Shown here piece after piece: positions 7,929-17,047 of a DNA stretch of 64,000 bases. Below the pieces are notes generated by a model, which was not told the DNA's origin, searched no databases, and saw only the letters and a list, made by a program, of their open reading frames with translations. The position numbers and the translations under genes are program-made. The stretch lies in NCBI GenBank assembly GCA_963782345.1, contig CAWAJF010000008.1, forward strand, positions 62,001 through 126,000, in the 5' to 3' direction. The stretch is from DASUPK01 sp963782345 (GTDB taxonomy: Bacteria; Actinomycetota; Thermoleophilia; Solirubrobacterales; 70-9). The stretch's first letter is position 1; each line of letters begins with the position of its first letter.

Positions 7929-8587
7929 CCCTCGCTGGACCGCGCGTCGTCCGCGCCCTCGGCGTCCTCGTCGCTCTCGGGCGCGAAGGTGCCGCCCTCG
8001 CGGAGCGCCCGCAGGGCGCCGCGGCGCTGATCGCGTTCAGTGCGGTCGATCATCAGGACGCCGTCGAGGTGGTCCACCTCGTGCAGGATCACCCGTGCCT
8101 CGAGACCCGAGGCCTCGACGGAGAACGGCTCGCCGTGGACGTCGACGCCACGTGCCCTGACGTGGAGCGGACGCTCGACGTCGACGATCACGCCGGGCAG
8201 GCTGAGGCAGCCCTCCTCCGCCATTGCCTGCTCCTGCGAGCGCCACTCGATCTCGGGGTTGACGAGGGCGGTCGGCTCGGCCTCGGAGCCGACCTGGAAG
8301 ACGAGCATGCGCCGCAGCGTGCCCAGCTGGGTGGCCGCCAGGCCGACGCCGATCGCATCTCGCATCAGGCCGATCATCCGATCGGCCTCGGCGGCGAGCT
8401 CCTCGCCGAACTCGGTCACAGGCGAGGCGGCCGAGCGCAGCACCGGGTCGCCGAACTTGACGACCTGAGAGAGCGCCGCGGAACGGCGCTCGAGCGCCTC
8501 GGCATCGATGCCGTCGGGCTCGGCGGCCTCGGTGGCCAGCTCGTCGTCGAGCTCCTCGACCGGGCTGTGTGTGGCTTCGTCGCTCAC
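7925..8587 (-). CDS. def: Peptide deformylase
   Basis: A ~220-residue metallohydrolase removing N-formyl groups from nascent proteins. All three motifs are present: GVGLAATQLG, EEGCLSLPG (metal Cys) and VILHEVDHLDG (two metal His and the catalytic Glu). The usual HEIDH is HEVDH, a mild variant. It has an acidic N-terminal extension of about 45 residues before FGDPVLR and an acidic C-terminal tail. The GTG at 8587 is chosen because TAGACT lies 7 nt upstream as a leaderless -10; the frame further upstream is low-complexity and enters intergenic DNA. Confidence 0.93.
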   Translation of the reverse strand: MSDEATHSPVEELDDELATEAAEPDGIDAEALERRSAALSQVVKFGDPVLRSAASPVTEFGEELAAEADRMIGLMRDAIGVGLAATQLGTLRRMLVFQVGSEAEPTALVNPEIEWRSQEQAMAEEGCLSLPGVIVDVERPLHVRARGVDVHGEPFSVEASGLEARVILHEVDHLDGVLMIDRTERDQRRGALRALREGGTFAPESDEDAEGADDARSSEG

Positions 8588-8594
8588 GTCTTCG

Positions 8595-8600
8595 AGTCTA
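8595..8600 (-). promoter_or_regulatory. Possible -10 of a leaderless promoter (def-fmt)
   Basis: TAGACT on the minus strand, 7 nt before the proposed GTG start of def. Confidence 0.45.
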
Positions 8601-8695
8601 GTCCGGGCCGCTGTAGACCCGGGTGCGTCCCGCGGCACGACATCGGCAATGAAGGGCGGCGGACACGACGCATCCGGCACATCTCGGCGGCCAGG

Positions 8696-9515
8696 ATGAC
8701 GGTCGTGGCCGTTCTGCGTCGAGTTCCGTCCGACAGTCGGACGAAAGCCGACGCAGACGGCGTTCGCCGGCTTGCCGAGCGCCAGCGCGGGGTCGTTAGC
8801 CGAGGGCAGCTGCTCAACCATGGCCTGAGCGCGACGATGATTGCGCGGTGGTTGCAGGCGGGACGACTTCACCGCATCCATCCACATGTCTACTGCATCG
8901 GTCACAGCGCTCTTTCATTGCGGGGCCGGCTTTGTGCGGCCCTTCTCCACGCGGGCCCGGGTGCAGCGCTCAGCCACACCACGGCCGCCTGGCTCTGCTC
9001 GCTGATCGACGCCGAGCCGAGGCGGATCCACCTGAGCGTCCCGGGCCGGCTCCATTCACTGCCGGGTGTTTGCGCTCATCACACGCGGCGGTTGGAGGCG
9101 ACCGATTGCTGCGGCCTCCCGGCGACGACCGTCGCGCGGACGCTGGTGGACATCGGGACCATGCTCACCGCCAGCCAACTGCGCCGCGCCCTGGCCGAAG
9201 CTGACTGCCGCGGGCTCCTCGACATCGGCGAGATCGAGGGAGCCCTGAAACCAGGACGTCCCGGCTCCAAGGCGACGAGGGCCGCCCTTCGGAGCCACCT
9301 GCCCCAACTCGCCCAGACCCTGAGCGTCCTCGAGGAACGCTTTCTCGAGCTCTGCGAGTCCGCCGGCCTCCCGCTACCGGAGATCAACGCCAAGGTCGGC
9401 CGCATGCGGCTCGACGCCCTTTGGCGCCCCAGGGGATCGCCGTCGAGTTGGACGGCGCGTCACCACGCGACCGGATGACGTCGTGGCGGACCTTCGGCGG
9501 CTGCTCCGCGGCTGA
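8696..9515 (+). pseudogene. Decayed AbiEi-like HTH / DUF559-type gene
   Basis: The intact first part (ATG at 8696) reads MTVVAVLRR...LAERQRGVVSRGQL, resembling the N-terminal helix-turn-helix of AbiEi-type antitoxins, then a middle region and the start of a DUF559 endonuclease-like domain (MRLDALWR, about 9404-9427). From there it breaks: the next conserved piece, PQGIAVELDGA, is in another frame; a third piece, RPDDVVADLRRLLRG followed by a stop at 9513-9515, is in a third frame. The last piece resembles the normal C-terminus of such proteins, so the stretch between ELDGA and RPDDVV (about 40 codons in relatives, by memory of the family) is deleted. The first-frame product would stop at 9478 with 260 residues. 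No cognate toxin gene is adjacent. Confidence 0.7.
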
Positions 9516-9521
9516 TTGCCC

Positions 9522-11711
9522 CTACTGCGGATCCACGTCCACGGAGATCGACACCTCGCGGAGCGCCCGGTCGCGGACGGCGGTCCGCACCGCGTCGCGA
9601 ACCGCCTCGGCTGCCCGATGGCGGTGCTCGGACTTGACGAGCAGGCGCCTGCGATGCCGGCCGCGGAGCCGGAACAGCGGGGCCGGGCCGAGGAGCTCGT
9701 CGGCCGCGCCCACTCGCTCGGCGACGAGGTCGCGGACCTTCCCGGCAGAGGTCTCCACGCGATTCTCGTCCTCGCCGGCCAATCCGACCTCGATCAGGTG
9801 GGAGAAGGGCGGGTAGCGCAGGGCGCGCCGCCGCTCGATCTCCTCGGCGAGGAAGCCGGCGGCGTCGTGCGTGGAGGCGTGACGGATGCTCGGGGCGCCG
9901 GTCGCGAGGGCCTGCACGAGGACCCGGCCGCCCGCGTCCCCGCGGCCGCTGCGGCCCGCCAGCTGAGTGATCAGCGAGAAGGTCCGCTCCTCGGAGCGGA
10001 AGTCGGGCAGCCGCAGCGCGCCGTCGGCGTCGAGCACGACGCTCAGCGTGACGTCGGGGAAATCGTGCCCCTTCGCGACCATCTGGGTGCCCACCAGGAC
10101 GCCGGACGCGGCGGCCTCGAAGCGGCGTAGGACATCCGCGTGCCCCGAGCCGGCCGCGCTGTCGGAGTCGAGCCGGAACACCTCCAGCGGCGCCAGCAGG
10201 TCGTTGAGCTCGGCCTCGACCCGCTGGGTTCCCGAGCCGACCCGTGCGATCGTCACCGATGAGCACTCCGGACAGGCCTCGGGCATGGACTCGGCGTGCC
10301 CGCAGTGATGGCAGCGCAGCGCTCCGTCGCGATGGAGGATCAGCGACACGTCGCAGTTGGGGCACTCCCAGGCATGGCCGCACGAGCGACAGGTCAGGTG
10401 GGTCGACCAGCCGCGGCGGTTGATCAGGAGGATCGCCTTGCCCCCGTCCCTCGCGACCTCCGCGAATGCCTCGCGCGTCTTGGGATGGAGCGGGCCGGGA
10501 ATGCCGCCGCGCATGTCGACGATCTCCACCGGAGGGAGCGGTCGCCCGTCGACGCGGCTCGGCAGCTCGAGGCGCTCGAGCTCGTACCAGCTCTCAGGCC
10601 GCGGGGTGGCCGTCCCGCAGAGCAGCACCGCTCCGGCCTCCGCCGCTCGGCGGCGCGCAACCTCGCGCGCGTCGTAGCGCGGATCGCTCTCCTGCTTGTA
10701 CGAGGAGTCGTGCTCCTCGTCGATCACGATCAGGCCGGGGTCGACGATCGGCGCGAAGACCGCGGAGCGCGGCCCGACGCAGATCCGCGCCTCGCCGGAC
10801 CGCAGCCGTCGCCACTCGTCGTAGCGCGCCCCCGCGGGCATCTTCGAATGGAGCAACGCGACGGAATCGCCGAAGCGGCGGCGAAAACGGTCCATGGTCT
10901 GCGGGGTGAGGGCGATCTCGGGGACCAGGATGATCGCCCCCCTCCCCCGCGCAAGCGCCTCCCGCGCGGCCTCGAGATAGACCTCGGTCTTGCCCGAGCC
11001 GGTCACACCATGGAGCAGGTAGGAGAGGCTGCCCTCCGATGAGCCCTCCTCCGGCAACGACGCGACGACTCTCTTCAGCACGGCGCGCTGATCGGCCGTC
11101 AGCTCGATGCCCTCGCGCACCGCGCCAACCCCAGGCGATTCGTGGCGGCGACGGCGCTCCACCTCGCGAGTGGCCACGAGGCCGCGCGACTCCAGCCGCC
11201 TCAGGGTCGCGCGGTCCGAGCCGGCCGTCGCGGCCAGCCGGCGGGCGAGCTGCGGACCAGCGATCAGCGCGCGCAGGACCGCCTTCTGGCGCAGCCCCAG
11301 GCGCTCACCGCGCTCGATCGCCTCGATCCCCTCCGGGGTCGCTTCCAGCTCGAGCTCGACCAGCGGCCGGACGCGGCGCGCTTCGGCTCCGGTGCCGATG
11401 CCCGGCGGCAGAACGAGACCCAGCCCGCGTCCGGTTGTCGAGCAGTACTCCTCGCCGACCCAGCGGCCGAGCTCGACCAGCTCCGGCGGGACACCGGCCT
11501 CGAGCGCCTCGAGCGGCTCCGCCAGGCGGCCGTCGGGAAGATCGCTTCGGTCGGCGAGGCCGACGACGACGCCGACCACCTTGCGCCGCCCGAACGGTAC
11601 GACCAGAACAGACCCGACCCCGATGTCCGACATCGCCTCGGGCAGCCGGTAGTCGAAGGGCCCGGACACGCTCCGGGTGGTGAGCAGCGGTTCGACCTTC
11701 GCGATCGCCAT
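9522..11711 (-). CDS. priA: Primosomal protein N' (replication-restart helicase PriA)
   Basis: A 729-residue superfamily 2 DNA helicase reloading the replisome at stalled forks. Order: N-terminal DNA-binding domain (SGPFDYRLPE), winged-helix region, Walker A GVTGSGKTEVY, Walker B DEEHDSSYKQ, then the zinc-binding region (CRSCGH, CPNC, CHHCGH, CPEC) embedded in the helicase core, and the C-terminal helicase motifs (GTQMVAKGHDFPDV, QLAGRSGRG). Many actinobacterial PriA proteins have degenerate ATPase motifs; this one looks intact. The ATG at 11711 has TAGGGT 6 nt upstream and no leader. The stop is 6 nt from the end of the decayed DUF559 gene. Confidence 0.96.
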   Translation of the reverse strand: MAIAKVEPLLTTRSVSGPFDYRLPEAMSDIGVGSVLVVPFGRRKVVGVVVGLADRSDLPDGRLAEPLEALEAGVPPELVELGRWVGEEYCSTTGRGLGLVLPPGIGTGAEARRVRPLVELELEATPEGIEAIERGERLGLRQKAVLRALIAGPQLARRLAATAGSDRATLRRLESRGLVATREVERRRRHESPGVGAVREGIELTADQRAVLKRVVASLPEEGSSEGSLSYLLHGVTGSGKTEVYLEAAREALARGRGAIILVPEIALTPQTMDRFRRRFGDSVALLHSKMPAGARYDEWRRLRSGEARICVGPRSAVFAPIVDPGLIVIDEEHDSSYKQESDPRYDAREVARRRAAEAGAVLLCGTATPRPESWYELERLELPSRVDGRPLPPVEIVDMRGGIPGPLHPKTREAFAEVARDGGKAILLINRRGWSTHLTCRSCGHAWECPNCDVSLILHRDGALRCHHCGHAESMPEACPECSSVTIARVGSGTQRVEAELNDLLAPLEVFRLDSDSAAGSGHADVLRRFEAAASGVLVGTQMVAKGHDFPDVTLSVVLDADGALRLPDFRSEERTFSLITQLAGRSGRGDAGGRVLVQALATGAPSIRHASTHDAAGFLAEEIERRRALRYPPFSHLIEVGLAGEDENRVETSAGKVRDLVAERVGAADELLGPAPLFRLRGRHRRRLLVKSEHRHRAAEAVRDAVRTAVRDRALREVSISVDVDPQ

Positions 11712-11717
11712 CGCCTC

Positions 11718-11723
11718 ACCCTA
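11718..11723 (-). promoter_or_regulatory. Possible -10 of a leaderless promoter (priA)
   Basis: TAGGGT on the minus strand, 6 nt before the ATG. Confidence 0.4.
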
Positions 11724-11785
11724 GGCACGCGCACGGACGGGCGGCACCCTTCCGCCCCGCGGAGGGGCACAATCGCTGATCGCGA

Positions 11786-11791
11786 TAGCCT
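11786..11791 (+). promoter_or_regulatory. Possible -10 of a leaderless promoter (PH-domain gene)
   Basis: GATAGCCT with TAGCCT at 11786-11791, 6 nt before the GTG. The same GATAGCCT occurs before the macro-domain gene at 63756. Confidence 0.45.
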
Positions 11792-11797
11792 CGCGCC

Positions 11798-12283
11798 GTG
11801 GACCTCCAGCCCGGAGAAGAGGTCATCTACCAGGGCCACCCGTCCTGGCGGGCCATCGTCGGCTTCTACCTGAAGGGGATCCTCGCCGCGGTCGTGATCG
11901 CCGTCATCGTCAAGCTCGTCGACAGCACCGGCTTGGCGCTGCTCGTTCTGGCCGTGCTGGTCGCGATCACGGTCCTCGCCGGGTTCATCAAGCGGGTGGC
12001 GACCGTCTACACGATCACCGACCGCCGCCTCAACATCAAGATCGGGATCGTCGCGCGGAAGGTCCAGGAGACCCGGCTGCAGCGGGTTCAGAACGTCAAC
12101 TACAACCAGGGCGTCTACGAGCGGATCATGCAGATCGGGGACGTCGAGTTCACCACCGCGGGGACCGAGGAGTCGAACTTCATCTTCGCGGGCGTCGCCC
12201 AGCCCGAGCACGTGGTCGCGCAGGTGGAGCAGGCGACCCCGATCGTCGCCGGACTCCAGGGTGAGGCCGAACCGGCTGGCTGA
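11798..12283 (+). CDS. Membrane-anchored bacterial PH-domain protein (DUF304-like)
   Basis: A 161-residue protein: short N-terminus with GEEVIYQGHPSW, two closely spaced membrane helices (about residues 24-40 and 44-65), then a bacterial PH domain (YTITDRRLNIKIGIVARKV and the LQRVQNVNYNQGVYERI motif near 105-120). Proteins of this type usually present a cytoplasmic PH fold at the membrane; their ligands are mostly unknown. The GTG start is supported by the leaderless -10. It is convergent with metK, and the whole gap between them is repeat DNA starting directly at its TGA. Confidence 0.8.
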   Translation: MDLQPGEEVIYQGHPSWRAIVGFYLKGILAAVVIAVIVKLVDSTGLALLVLAVLVAITVLAGFIKRVATVYTITDRRLNIKIGIVARKVQETRLQRVQNVNYNQGVYERIMQIGDVEFTTAGTEESNFIFAGVAQPEHVVAQVEQATPIVAGLQGEAEPAG

Positions 12284-12293
12284 CGGCTTCGCC

Positions 12294-12461
12294 ACCAGGC
12301 GCGGCCGAATCGGCCGGGCCCGCACAAGTCGCTTCGGCCTACGCCTCCGCTCCGGAAGCGACCGGCCTGTCGGCCGCACCAGGCGCGGCCGAATCGGCCG
12401 GGCCCGCACAAGTCGCTTCGGCCTACGCCTCCGCTCCGGAAGCGACCGGCCTGTCGGCCGC
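12294..12461. repeat. Perfect 84-bp tandem duplication of a family A palindromic repeat
   Basis: Two apparently identical 84-bp units, 12294-12377 and 12378-12461, each contain the palindrome CGGCCGA-A-TCGGCCG and a stem GTCGCTTC...GAAGCGAC. The left end joins GACGGCTTCGCCACCAGG right after the PH-gene stop. The reverse complement aligns along its whole length with 4834-4929. The second unit contains the metK stop codon, so it is partly coding. Confidence 0.92.
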
Positions 12462-13679
12462 TAGGCCGGCCGCCTCACGCAGCTGCTCCGCGCGGTCCGT
12501 CCGCTCCCAGGTGAAGTCCGCGTCCTCGCGGCCGAAGTGGCCGTAGGCCGCCGTCTTCTGGAAGATCGGGCGGTGCAGGTCCAGGTACCGGCGGAAGGCC
12601 GCCGGGCGCAGGTCGAAGCTCTCCTGCACGAGATGGGCGATCTGCGCGTCGGAGATCTTGCCGGTGCCGAAGGTCTGCGCCATCACGGAGACGGGGCTCG
12701 CCACGCCGATCGCGTAGGCGACCTGGATCTCGCATCGGTCGGCGAGACCCGCGGCGACCACGTTCTTCGCCACGTAGCGGGTGGCGTACGCGGCTGAGCG
12801 GTCCACCTTCGACGGGTCCTTGCCCGAGAAGGCACCGCCGCCGTGCCGGGCGGCGCCGCCATAGGTGTCGACGATGATCTTCCGGCCGGTGAGGCCGGCG
12901 TCGCCGACGGGACCGCCGATCACGAACTTGCCGGTCGGGTTCACCAGGAAGTTCTCCAGCAGCTCCTTCTCGGTGTAGAGCTCCTTGTACTCGGTGTGCA
13001 GCACGGGCTCGAGCACGTGCTCCCAGAGGTCGTTGCGGATCATCTGCTCGCCGGCCTCCTCGCGGTGCTGCGTCGAGATCAGGACCTTCGAGATCTCGAC
13101 CGGCCGGTCGTTCTCATAGCGGACGGTGACCTGGGTCTTGCCGTCGGGGCCGAGGTAGGGGACGACCTGCGCCTTGCGGACCTCGGAGAGCTGACGGGCC
13201 AGCTGATGCGCGATCTGGATCGGCATCGGCATCAGCGCCTTTGTCTCGCGGCTCGCGTAGCCGAACATCATGCCCTGGTCACCCGCGCCGGCGGAATCGA
13301 ACTCGTCCGAGGACTCGCCCTCGCGCTGCTCCAGGCCCTTGTCCACGCCCTGTGCGATGTCCGGGGACTGCTCGTCGATCGCGCTGAGGACGGCGCAGGC
13401 CTTGTGGTCGAAGCCGTAGCGCGGGTCGTCGTAGCCGATCTTGCGGATCGTCTCGCGGGCGATCGAAGGGATATCGACGTAGGTCTGCGTCGTGATCTCG
13501 CCCGAGACGACGACGAGCCCGGTGTTGACCAGGCACTCGCAGGCCACCCTGCCGGTGGGATCGTCGGCCATCACGGCGTCGAGGACGCCATCGGAGATCT
13601 GGTCGCACACCTTGTCCGGATGGCCCTCGGTGACCGACTCGGAGGTGAACAGGTACTCGTTGTCTGAAAGCTGTTGCAT
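12423..13679 (-). CDS. metK: S-adenosylmethionine synthetase
   Basis: A 418-residue enzyme making SAM from methionine and ATP. Motifs: FTSESVTEGHPDKVCDQISD at the N-terminus, GAGDQGMMFGYA near residue 125, and the P-loop-like GGGAFSGKDPSKVDRS near 275-290. The C-terminus is extended: after LREAAGLA the reading frame enters the tandem repeat and adds about a dozen residues (AADRPVASGAEA) before a TAG. Relatives are usually shorter at this end. The ATG at 13679 is clear. I saw no SAM riboswitch between it and the upstream gene, only 10 bp away. Confidence 0.96.
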   Translation of the reverse strand: MQQLSDNEYLFTSESVTEGHPDKVCDQISDGVLDAVMADDPTGRVACECLVNTGLVVVSGEITTQTYVDIPSIARETIRKIGYDDPRYGFDHKACAVLSAIDEQSPDIAQGVDKGLEQREGESSDEFDSAGAGDQGMMFGYASRETKALMPMPIQIAHQLARQLSEVRKAQVVPYLGPDGKTQVTVRYENDRPVEISKVLISTQHREEAGEQMIRNDLWEHVLEPVLHTEYKELYTEKELLENFLVNPTGKFVIGGPVGDAGLTGRKIIVDTYGGAARHGGGAFSGKDPSKVDRSAAYATRYVAKNVVAAGLADRCEIQVAYAIGVASPVSVMAQTFGTGKISDAQIAHLVQESFDLRPAAFRRYLDLHRPIFQKTAAYGHFGREDADFTWERTDRAEQLREAAGLAADRPVASGAEA

Positions 13680-13689
13680 GGTCCCTATC

Positions 13690-15645
13690 TCAGTGGTGGA
13701 TGGCCAGGAAGAGCTCCGAGCGAAGCTCGTCGTCGCTACCCCTCACGGCGAGGCCGAGAGACTGAACGCGCGAGATGTCTTCGCTGAGGGAGGCAAAAAG
13801 TGGATCCAGTCCCAGGCCGGCCTGCTGGGCCAATCCCAGGACCTCGTTGAGGTTGAGGAAGACTAGCGCCGAGACGCTGTCAGGGAGTCGATCCGTGGCC
13901 GCGTCGTACGCCCCCGTGCCGGCGAGATTGCCGCCGCTGGAGCGCACCTGGGAGATCCCCTCGGGCTGCGTGGAGATCACCAGCTTGCCGTCGAAGATCG
14001 CATAGGAGAGGTCGACGGTCGGCGAGATCTGCACGGAATGGACGGCCACGTTGTCGATCTCCCTGGTCTGGAAGGACGGAACCTGCCGTCCGCCAGTCCC
14101 GATCGAGCGCAGAAGCGGCTGCTGGAGCGCCGCGAGCGCGTCCCCGGCCCTCTGCTCGTCCACCCCGTCGACGATCAGGCTCGCGTAGGGGACGCCGCCC
14201 GTGGGTTCCGCCACGAGCGCCGCTTGGCCCCCAAGCGCCGGCAGCAGATCCTTGAGGGGATCGACCCCTGCCTGCTGCTTGAGGCTCTGCGCCAGCGTCC
14301 TGAGCGAGCCCGCCAGTCCCTGGGCTCCGGCCCCGGCTGTTGCCAGGGCCTCGCTGAGCGCAGGTCCGAGGTCTCCGACGCCGATGTAGGCAAGCGCATC
14401 GGTCCCCGCCTCGTCGGCGAGGCCCGGCTCGAACCGCGGCAGGGAGGCGAACACTGTGGGGCTCCTCTGCTCGAGCTTCGGGTCGAGGTCGCTGACCAGG
14501 TTCACCTCGACCCCGTCGTCCCGAGCCCGCAGAGAGGCGGCCATGCCGGTGGTGGCGCCATAGTCGACGAAGGTGCCGAGCTGGGTTGCGCTCCCCGGCC
14601 TACCCGCGAGGAAGCGCTGCACTCCTGCCTGGGAGAGATAGACCTCGGCGAGACGCACGTCCGGCAGCGCGGCCCTCGCGGCGTCCTGGTCCGATCCCTC
14701 CAGCCTCGGTGCACTCCCCGACCGGGCGGCGAGCGCAGCACGTACGGCCACCGCGCCTCCGAAGAGAGCCGCATCGCCCGAGCGGGCTGTCGCAAGCCCG
14801 GTCGGATAGACGTTGAGAGTGGCGTCGCCGACCTTTGCCTGCTTGGCCTGTCCGCCGGGTGAGAGGGCCGCCAGGAACCGATCCGCCTTGGCGCTATCCC
14901 CCACCCCGGCGATGTAGGTCTCGGCCGTCGTCCCCTTGGGCCCGGGGACGCCGAGCAACGACAGGTCGTCCTTCGCCCACGGCAGCACCTCGCGCCCCAG
15001 GTCGACCGGGCGGCCCGCCGGTGTGGCGAGCGAGCTCGTATCGCTCTGCAGCAGGGCCGCGAAGTTCGGGAGCTCGTCGTGGAGGTCGCCGGCCAGGTCC
15101 CACTGGTGGCTGTCGCTGTTCACCGTGACGTGCGCGTAGAGCAAGGCGTCCCGGGGCACGTAGGCGATCGTGTCGTTCGAGGGCGCGCACTCCCGGGCCG
15201 CCGAGATCTCACATGGAACGCCCGGGACGGGCAGGAACTTGACGATCAGATAGAGGACGACGACGCCCGCCACGGCGAAGATCCGCATCCGGGTAGCCGG
15301 TGAGCGCTTCGACCACCAGTTTCCGCTCGCGGCTGCCGCCCGCTTCGCCAGGCGCCAGAGCGCCTGCGCCTTCTCCCTGAGCCAGTAGCCGATCGCGCGC
15401 AGGCGGGTGACCAGACGGAACCAGAGGTCGTCCGCCCTCTCCGGCACCTTGGGCTGTGGCACCTTCGGGGCGGAGAGGCTCGGCTTGGTGAGCTTCGGTC
15501 GTGGCAGGCTGAGGCGGCCGAGGAACCGCGCGCGGCGGCGCTTCTTCCCCTCCGTGCTCTTCTCGCCGAGGGCCTTCTTGCCCTCGGAGTCGCCGACATC
15601 GTTAATCGGGTGGCTCCTCTCGGAGTCCCCTCTCCTGATCCTCAC
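13690..15645 (-). CDS. Membrane-anchored DUF3352-like protein
   Basis: A 651-residue protein with a basic cytoplasmic N-terminus (about residues 1-118, rich in Lys/Arg/Pro), one membrane helix (about 121-140) and a large extracytoplasmic domain starting PGVPCEISAARECAPSNDTIAYVP. The TIAYVPRDALLYAHV stretch and the overall plan match the DUF3352 family, common in actinobacteria and without a known function. The start is taken as GTG at 15645, 10 nt after the der stop, though AGGAGAGGGG just inside the frame would suit a later start that I could not identify. It follows der in the same direction and precedes metK by 10 bp. Confidence 0.7.
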   Translation of the reverse strand: MRIRRGDSERSHPINDVGDSEGKKALGEKSTEGKKRRRARFLGRLSLPRPKLTKPSLSAPKVPQPKVPERADDLWFRLVTRLRAIGYWLREKAQALWRLAKRAAAASGNWWSKRSPATRMRIFAVAGVVVLYLIVKFLPVPGVPCEISAARECAPSNDTIAYVPRDALLYAHVTVNSDSHQWDLAGDLHDELPNFAALLQSDTSSLATPAGRPVDLGREVLPWAKDDLSLLGVPGPKGTTAETYIAGVGDSAKADRFLAALSPGGQAKQAKVGDATLNVYPTGLATARSGDAALFGGAVAVRAALAARSGSAPRLEGSDQDAARAALPDVRLAEVYLSQAGVQRFLAGRPGSATQLGTFVDYGATTGMAASLRARDDGVEVNLVSDLDPKLEQRSPTVFASLPRFEPGLADEAGTDALAYIGVGDLGPALSEALATAGAGAQGLAGSLRTLAQSLKQQAGVDPLKDLLPALGGQAALVAEPTGGVPYASLIVDGVDEQRAGDALAALQQPLLRSIGTGGRQVPSFQTREIDNVAVHSVQISPTVDLSYAIFDGKLVISTQPEGISQVRSSGGNLAGTGAYDAATDRLPDSVSALVFLNLNEVLGLAQQAGLGLDPLFASLSEDISRVQSLGLAVRGSDDELRSELFLAIHH

Positions 15646-15655
15646 GAATCGCCGG

Positions 15656-17047
15656 TTATACCCGGCCCGCCCGCTGTGCGCTCCGGTCGCCCCTGCCCTT
15701 GCGGGGCACGTAATCGATCACCAGCGGGACACCCTCGAGCGAGTACTGATCGCGAAGCCTGTTCTCGAGGTGGAAGGCCCAATCGCGGGTGATCAGCCTG
15801 CGGTCGTTCACCTGGATCGCGAAGCGCGGTGGGCGCCTGCCGAACTGGGCGGCGTAGTAGAGCCGCAGGCGGCGGCCGTGGCGCTGCGGCGGCGGGCGGT
15901 CGGCAACCACCGTCGCGATGAACTTGTTGAGCTCCGGCGTGGCGATCCGCTCGGCCGATCGCTCGGCGAGAACGATCGCCTGCCGCAGGACTGCGCCGAT
16001 GCCGCGCCCGGTGACGGCCGAGCAGGTCAGGACCGGCGGCCGGAGCCGGTTCTTCTGCTTGACCCGGGCCCGTGCGTCTTCGAGGTCGGTGCGCGAGGCA
16101 TCCCATTTGTTCAGCGCGAGGACGCTGGCGCACCCCGAGCGCATGGCGAGCTCGGCGACCCGCAGGTCCTCCGAGGTGACGCCCTCGGTCGCGTCACAGA
16201 CGACGATCGCAGCGTCGGCCCGTTCCGCCGCTCGCTCGGAGCGCAGCTGCGCGTAGTAGCCGACCGTGCCCGCGACCTTTCCCCGGCGGCGCAGCCCGGC
16301 GGTGTCGACCAGCACGATGCGCTTGCCGGCCACCTCGGCCTCGGTGTCGACCGGGTCGCGGGTGGTCCCGGCGACGTCGCTGACGATCACCCGCTCGGAG
16401 CCGAGCAGGGCGTTCAGCAGAGAGGACTTGCCGACGTTCGGGCGGCCGAGGATCGCGACGCGGGGGGTTTCGTCCTCGTCGCCCTCCACATCCTCCACGG
16501 TGTGCCGGCGGAGCTCCTCCACGAGGCGGTCGAGCAGGTCGCCGGTACCGAGACCGTGGCTCGCCGATACGGGCAGCGGCTCGCCGAGGCCGAGCCCGTT
16601 GAGCTCCGCGGCCATCGCCTCGTCCTCGACCCGGTCGATCTTGTTCGCGGCCACGACGACCGGCCGGCCGGAGCGGCGCAGCAGGTCGGCGAGCTCGGCG
16701 TCGCCGGGTCCGAGCCCGGCGCGGGCGTCCACCACGATCAGGATCACCTCGGCCTCGTCGATCGCCATCCGCGCCTGCGACTGGACGGCGCGCGCCAGCG
16801 CGTCGGCGTCCGCGAGGTCGACGCCGCCGGTGTCGATCAGGTCGAAGCTGAGGCCGTTCCATTCGCACTCCAGCGCGCGCCGGTCGCGCGTGACGCCCGG
16901 CTCGGCGTCCACGACCGCCTCCCGGCCTCCGGCGAGGCGGTTGACGAGCGTGCTCTTCCCCGCGTTCGGGAAGCCGACGACCGCGACGGCCGGGCGGCGG
17001 CGCAGGGCGCGGGCGTGTGGCCCGGGGCTCGCGCCGGCTCCCTCCAT
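15656..17047 (-). CDS. der: Ribosome-assembly GTPase Der (EngA)
   Basis: A 463-residue protein with two consecutive GTPase domains needed for 50S subunit maturation, plus a KH-like C-terminal domain. G domain 1: GFPNAGKSTLVN, DTGGVD, NKIDR. G domain 2: GRPNVGKSSLLN (about residue 205), DTAGLRRRGK, NKWD. The KH-like part carries RPPPQRHGRRLRLYYAAQF. The ATG at 17047 overlaps the cmk TGA by one base; a GTG one codon earlier is possible. cmk-der is a conserved pair. Confidence 0.96.
   Translation of the reverse strand: MEGAGASPGPHARALRRRPAVAVVGFPNAGKSTLVNRLAGGREAVVDAEPGVTRDRRALECEWNGLSFDLIDTGGVDLADADALARAVQSQARMAIDEAEVILIVVDARAGLGPGDAELADLLRRSGRPVVVAANKIDRVEDEAMAAELNGLGLGEPLPVSASHGLGTGDLLDRLVEELRRHTVEDVEGDEDETPRVAILGRPNVGKSSLLNALLGSERVIVSDVAGTTRDPVDTEAEVAGKRIVLVDTAGLRRRGKVAGTVGYYAQLRSERAAERADAAIVVCDATEGVTSEDLRVAELAMRSGCASVLALNKWDASRTDLEDARARVKQKNRLRPPVLTCSAVTGRGIGAVLRQAIVLAERSAERIATPELNKFIATVVADRPPPQRHGRRLRLYYAAQFGRRPPRFAIQVNDRRLITRDWAFHLENRLRDQYSLEGVPLVIDYVPRKGRGDRSAQRAGRV

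Noticed and set aside
12294..12461. The direct repeats could suggest a CRISPR array.
   Set aside because: There are only two 84-bp units with no spacers between them and no cas genes; they are a tandem duplication of a palindromic element.
13680..13689. SAM riboswitch before metK.
   Set aside because: The gap to the upstream gene is 10 bp.
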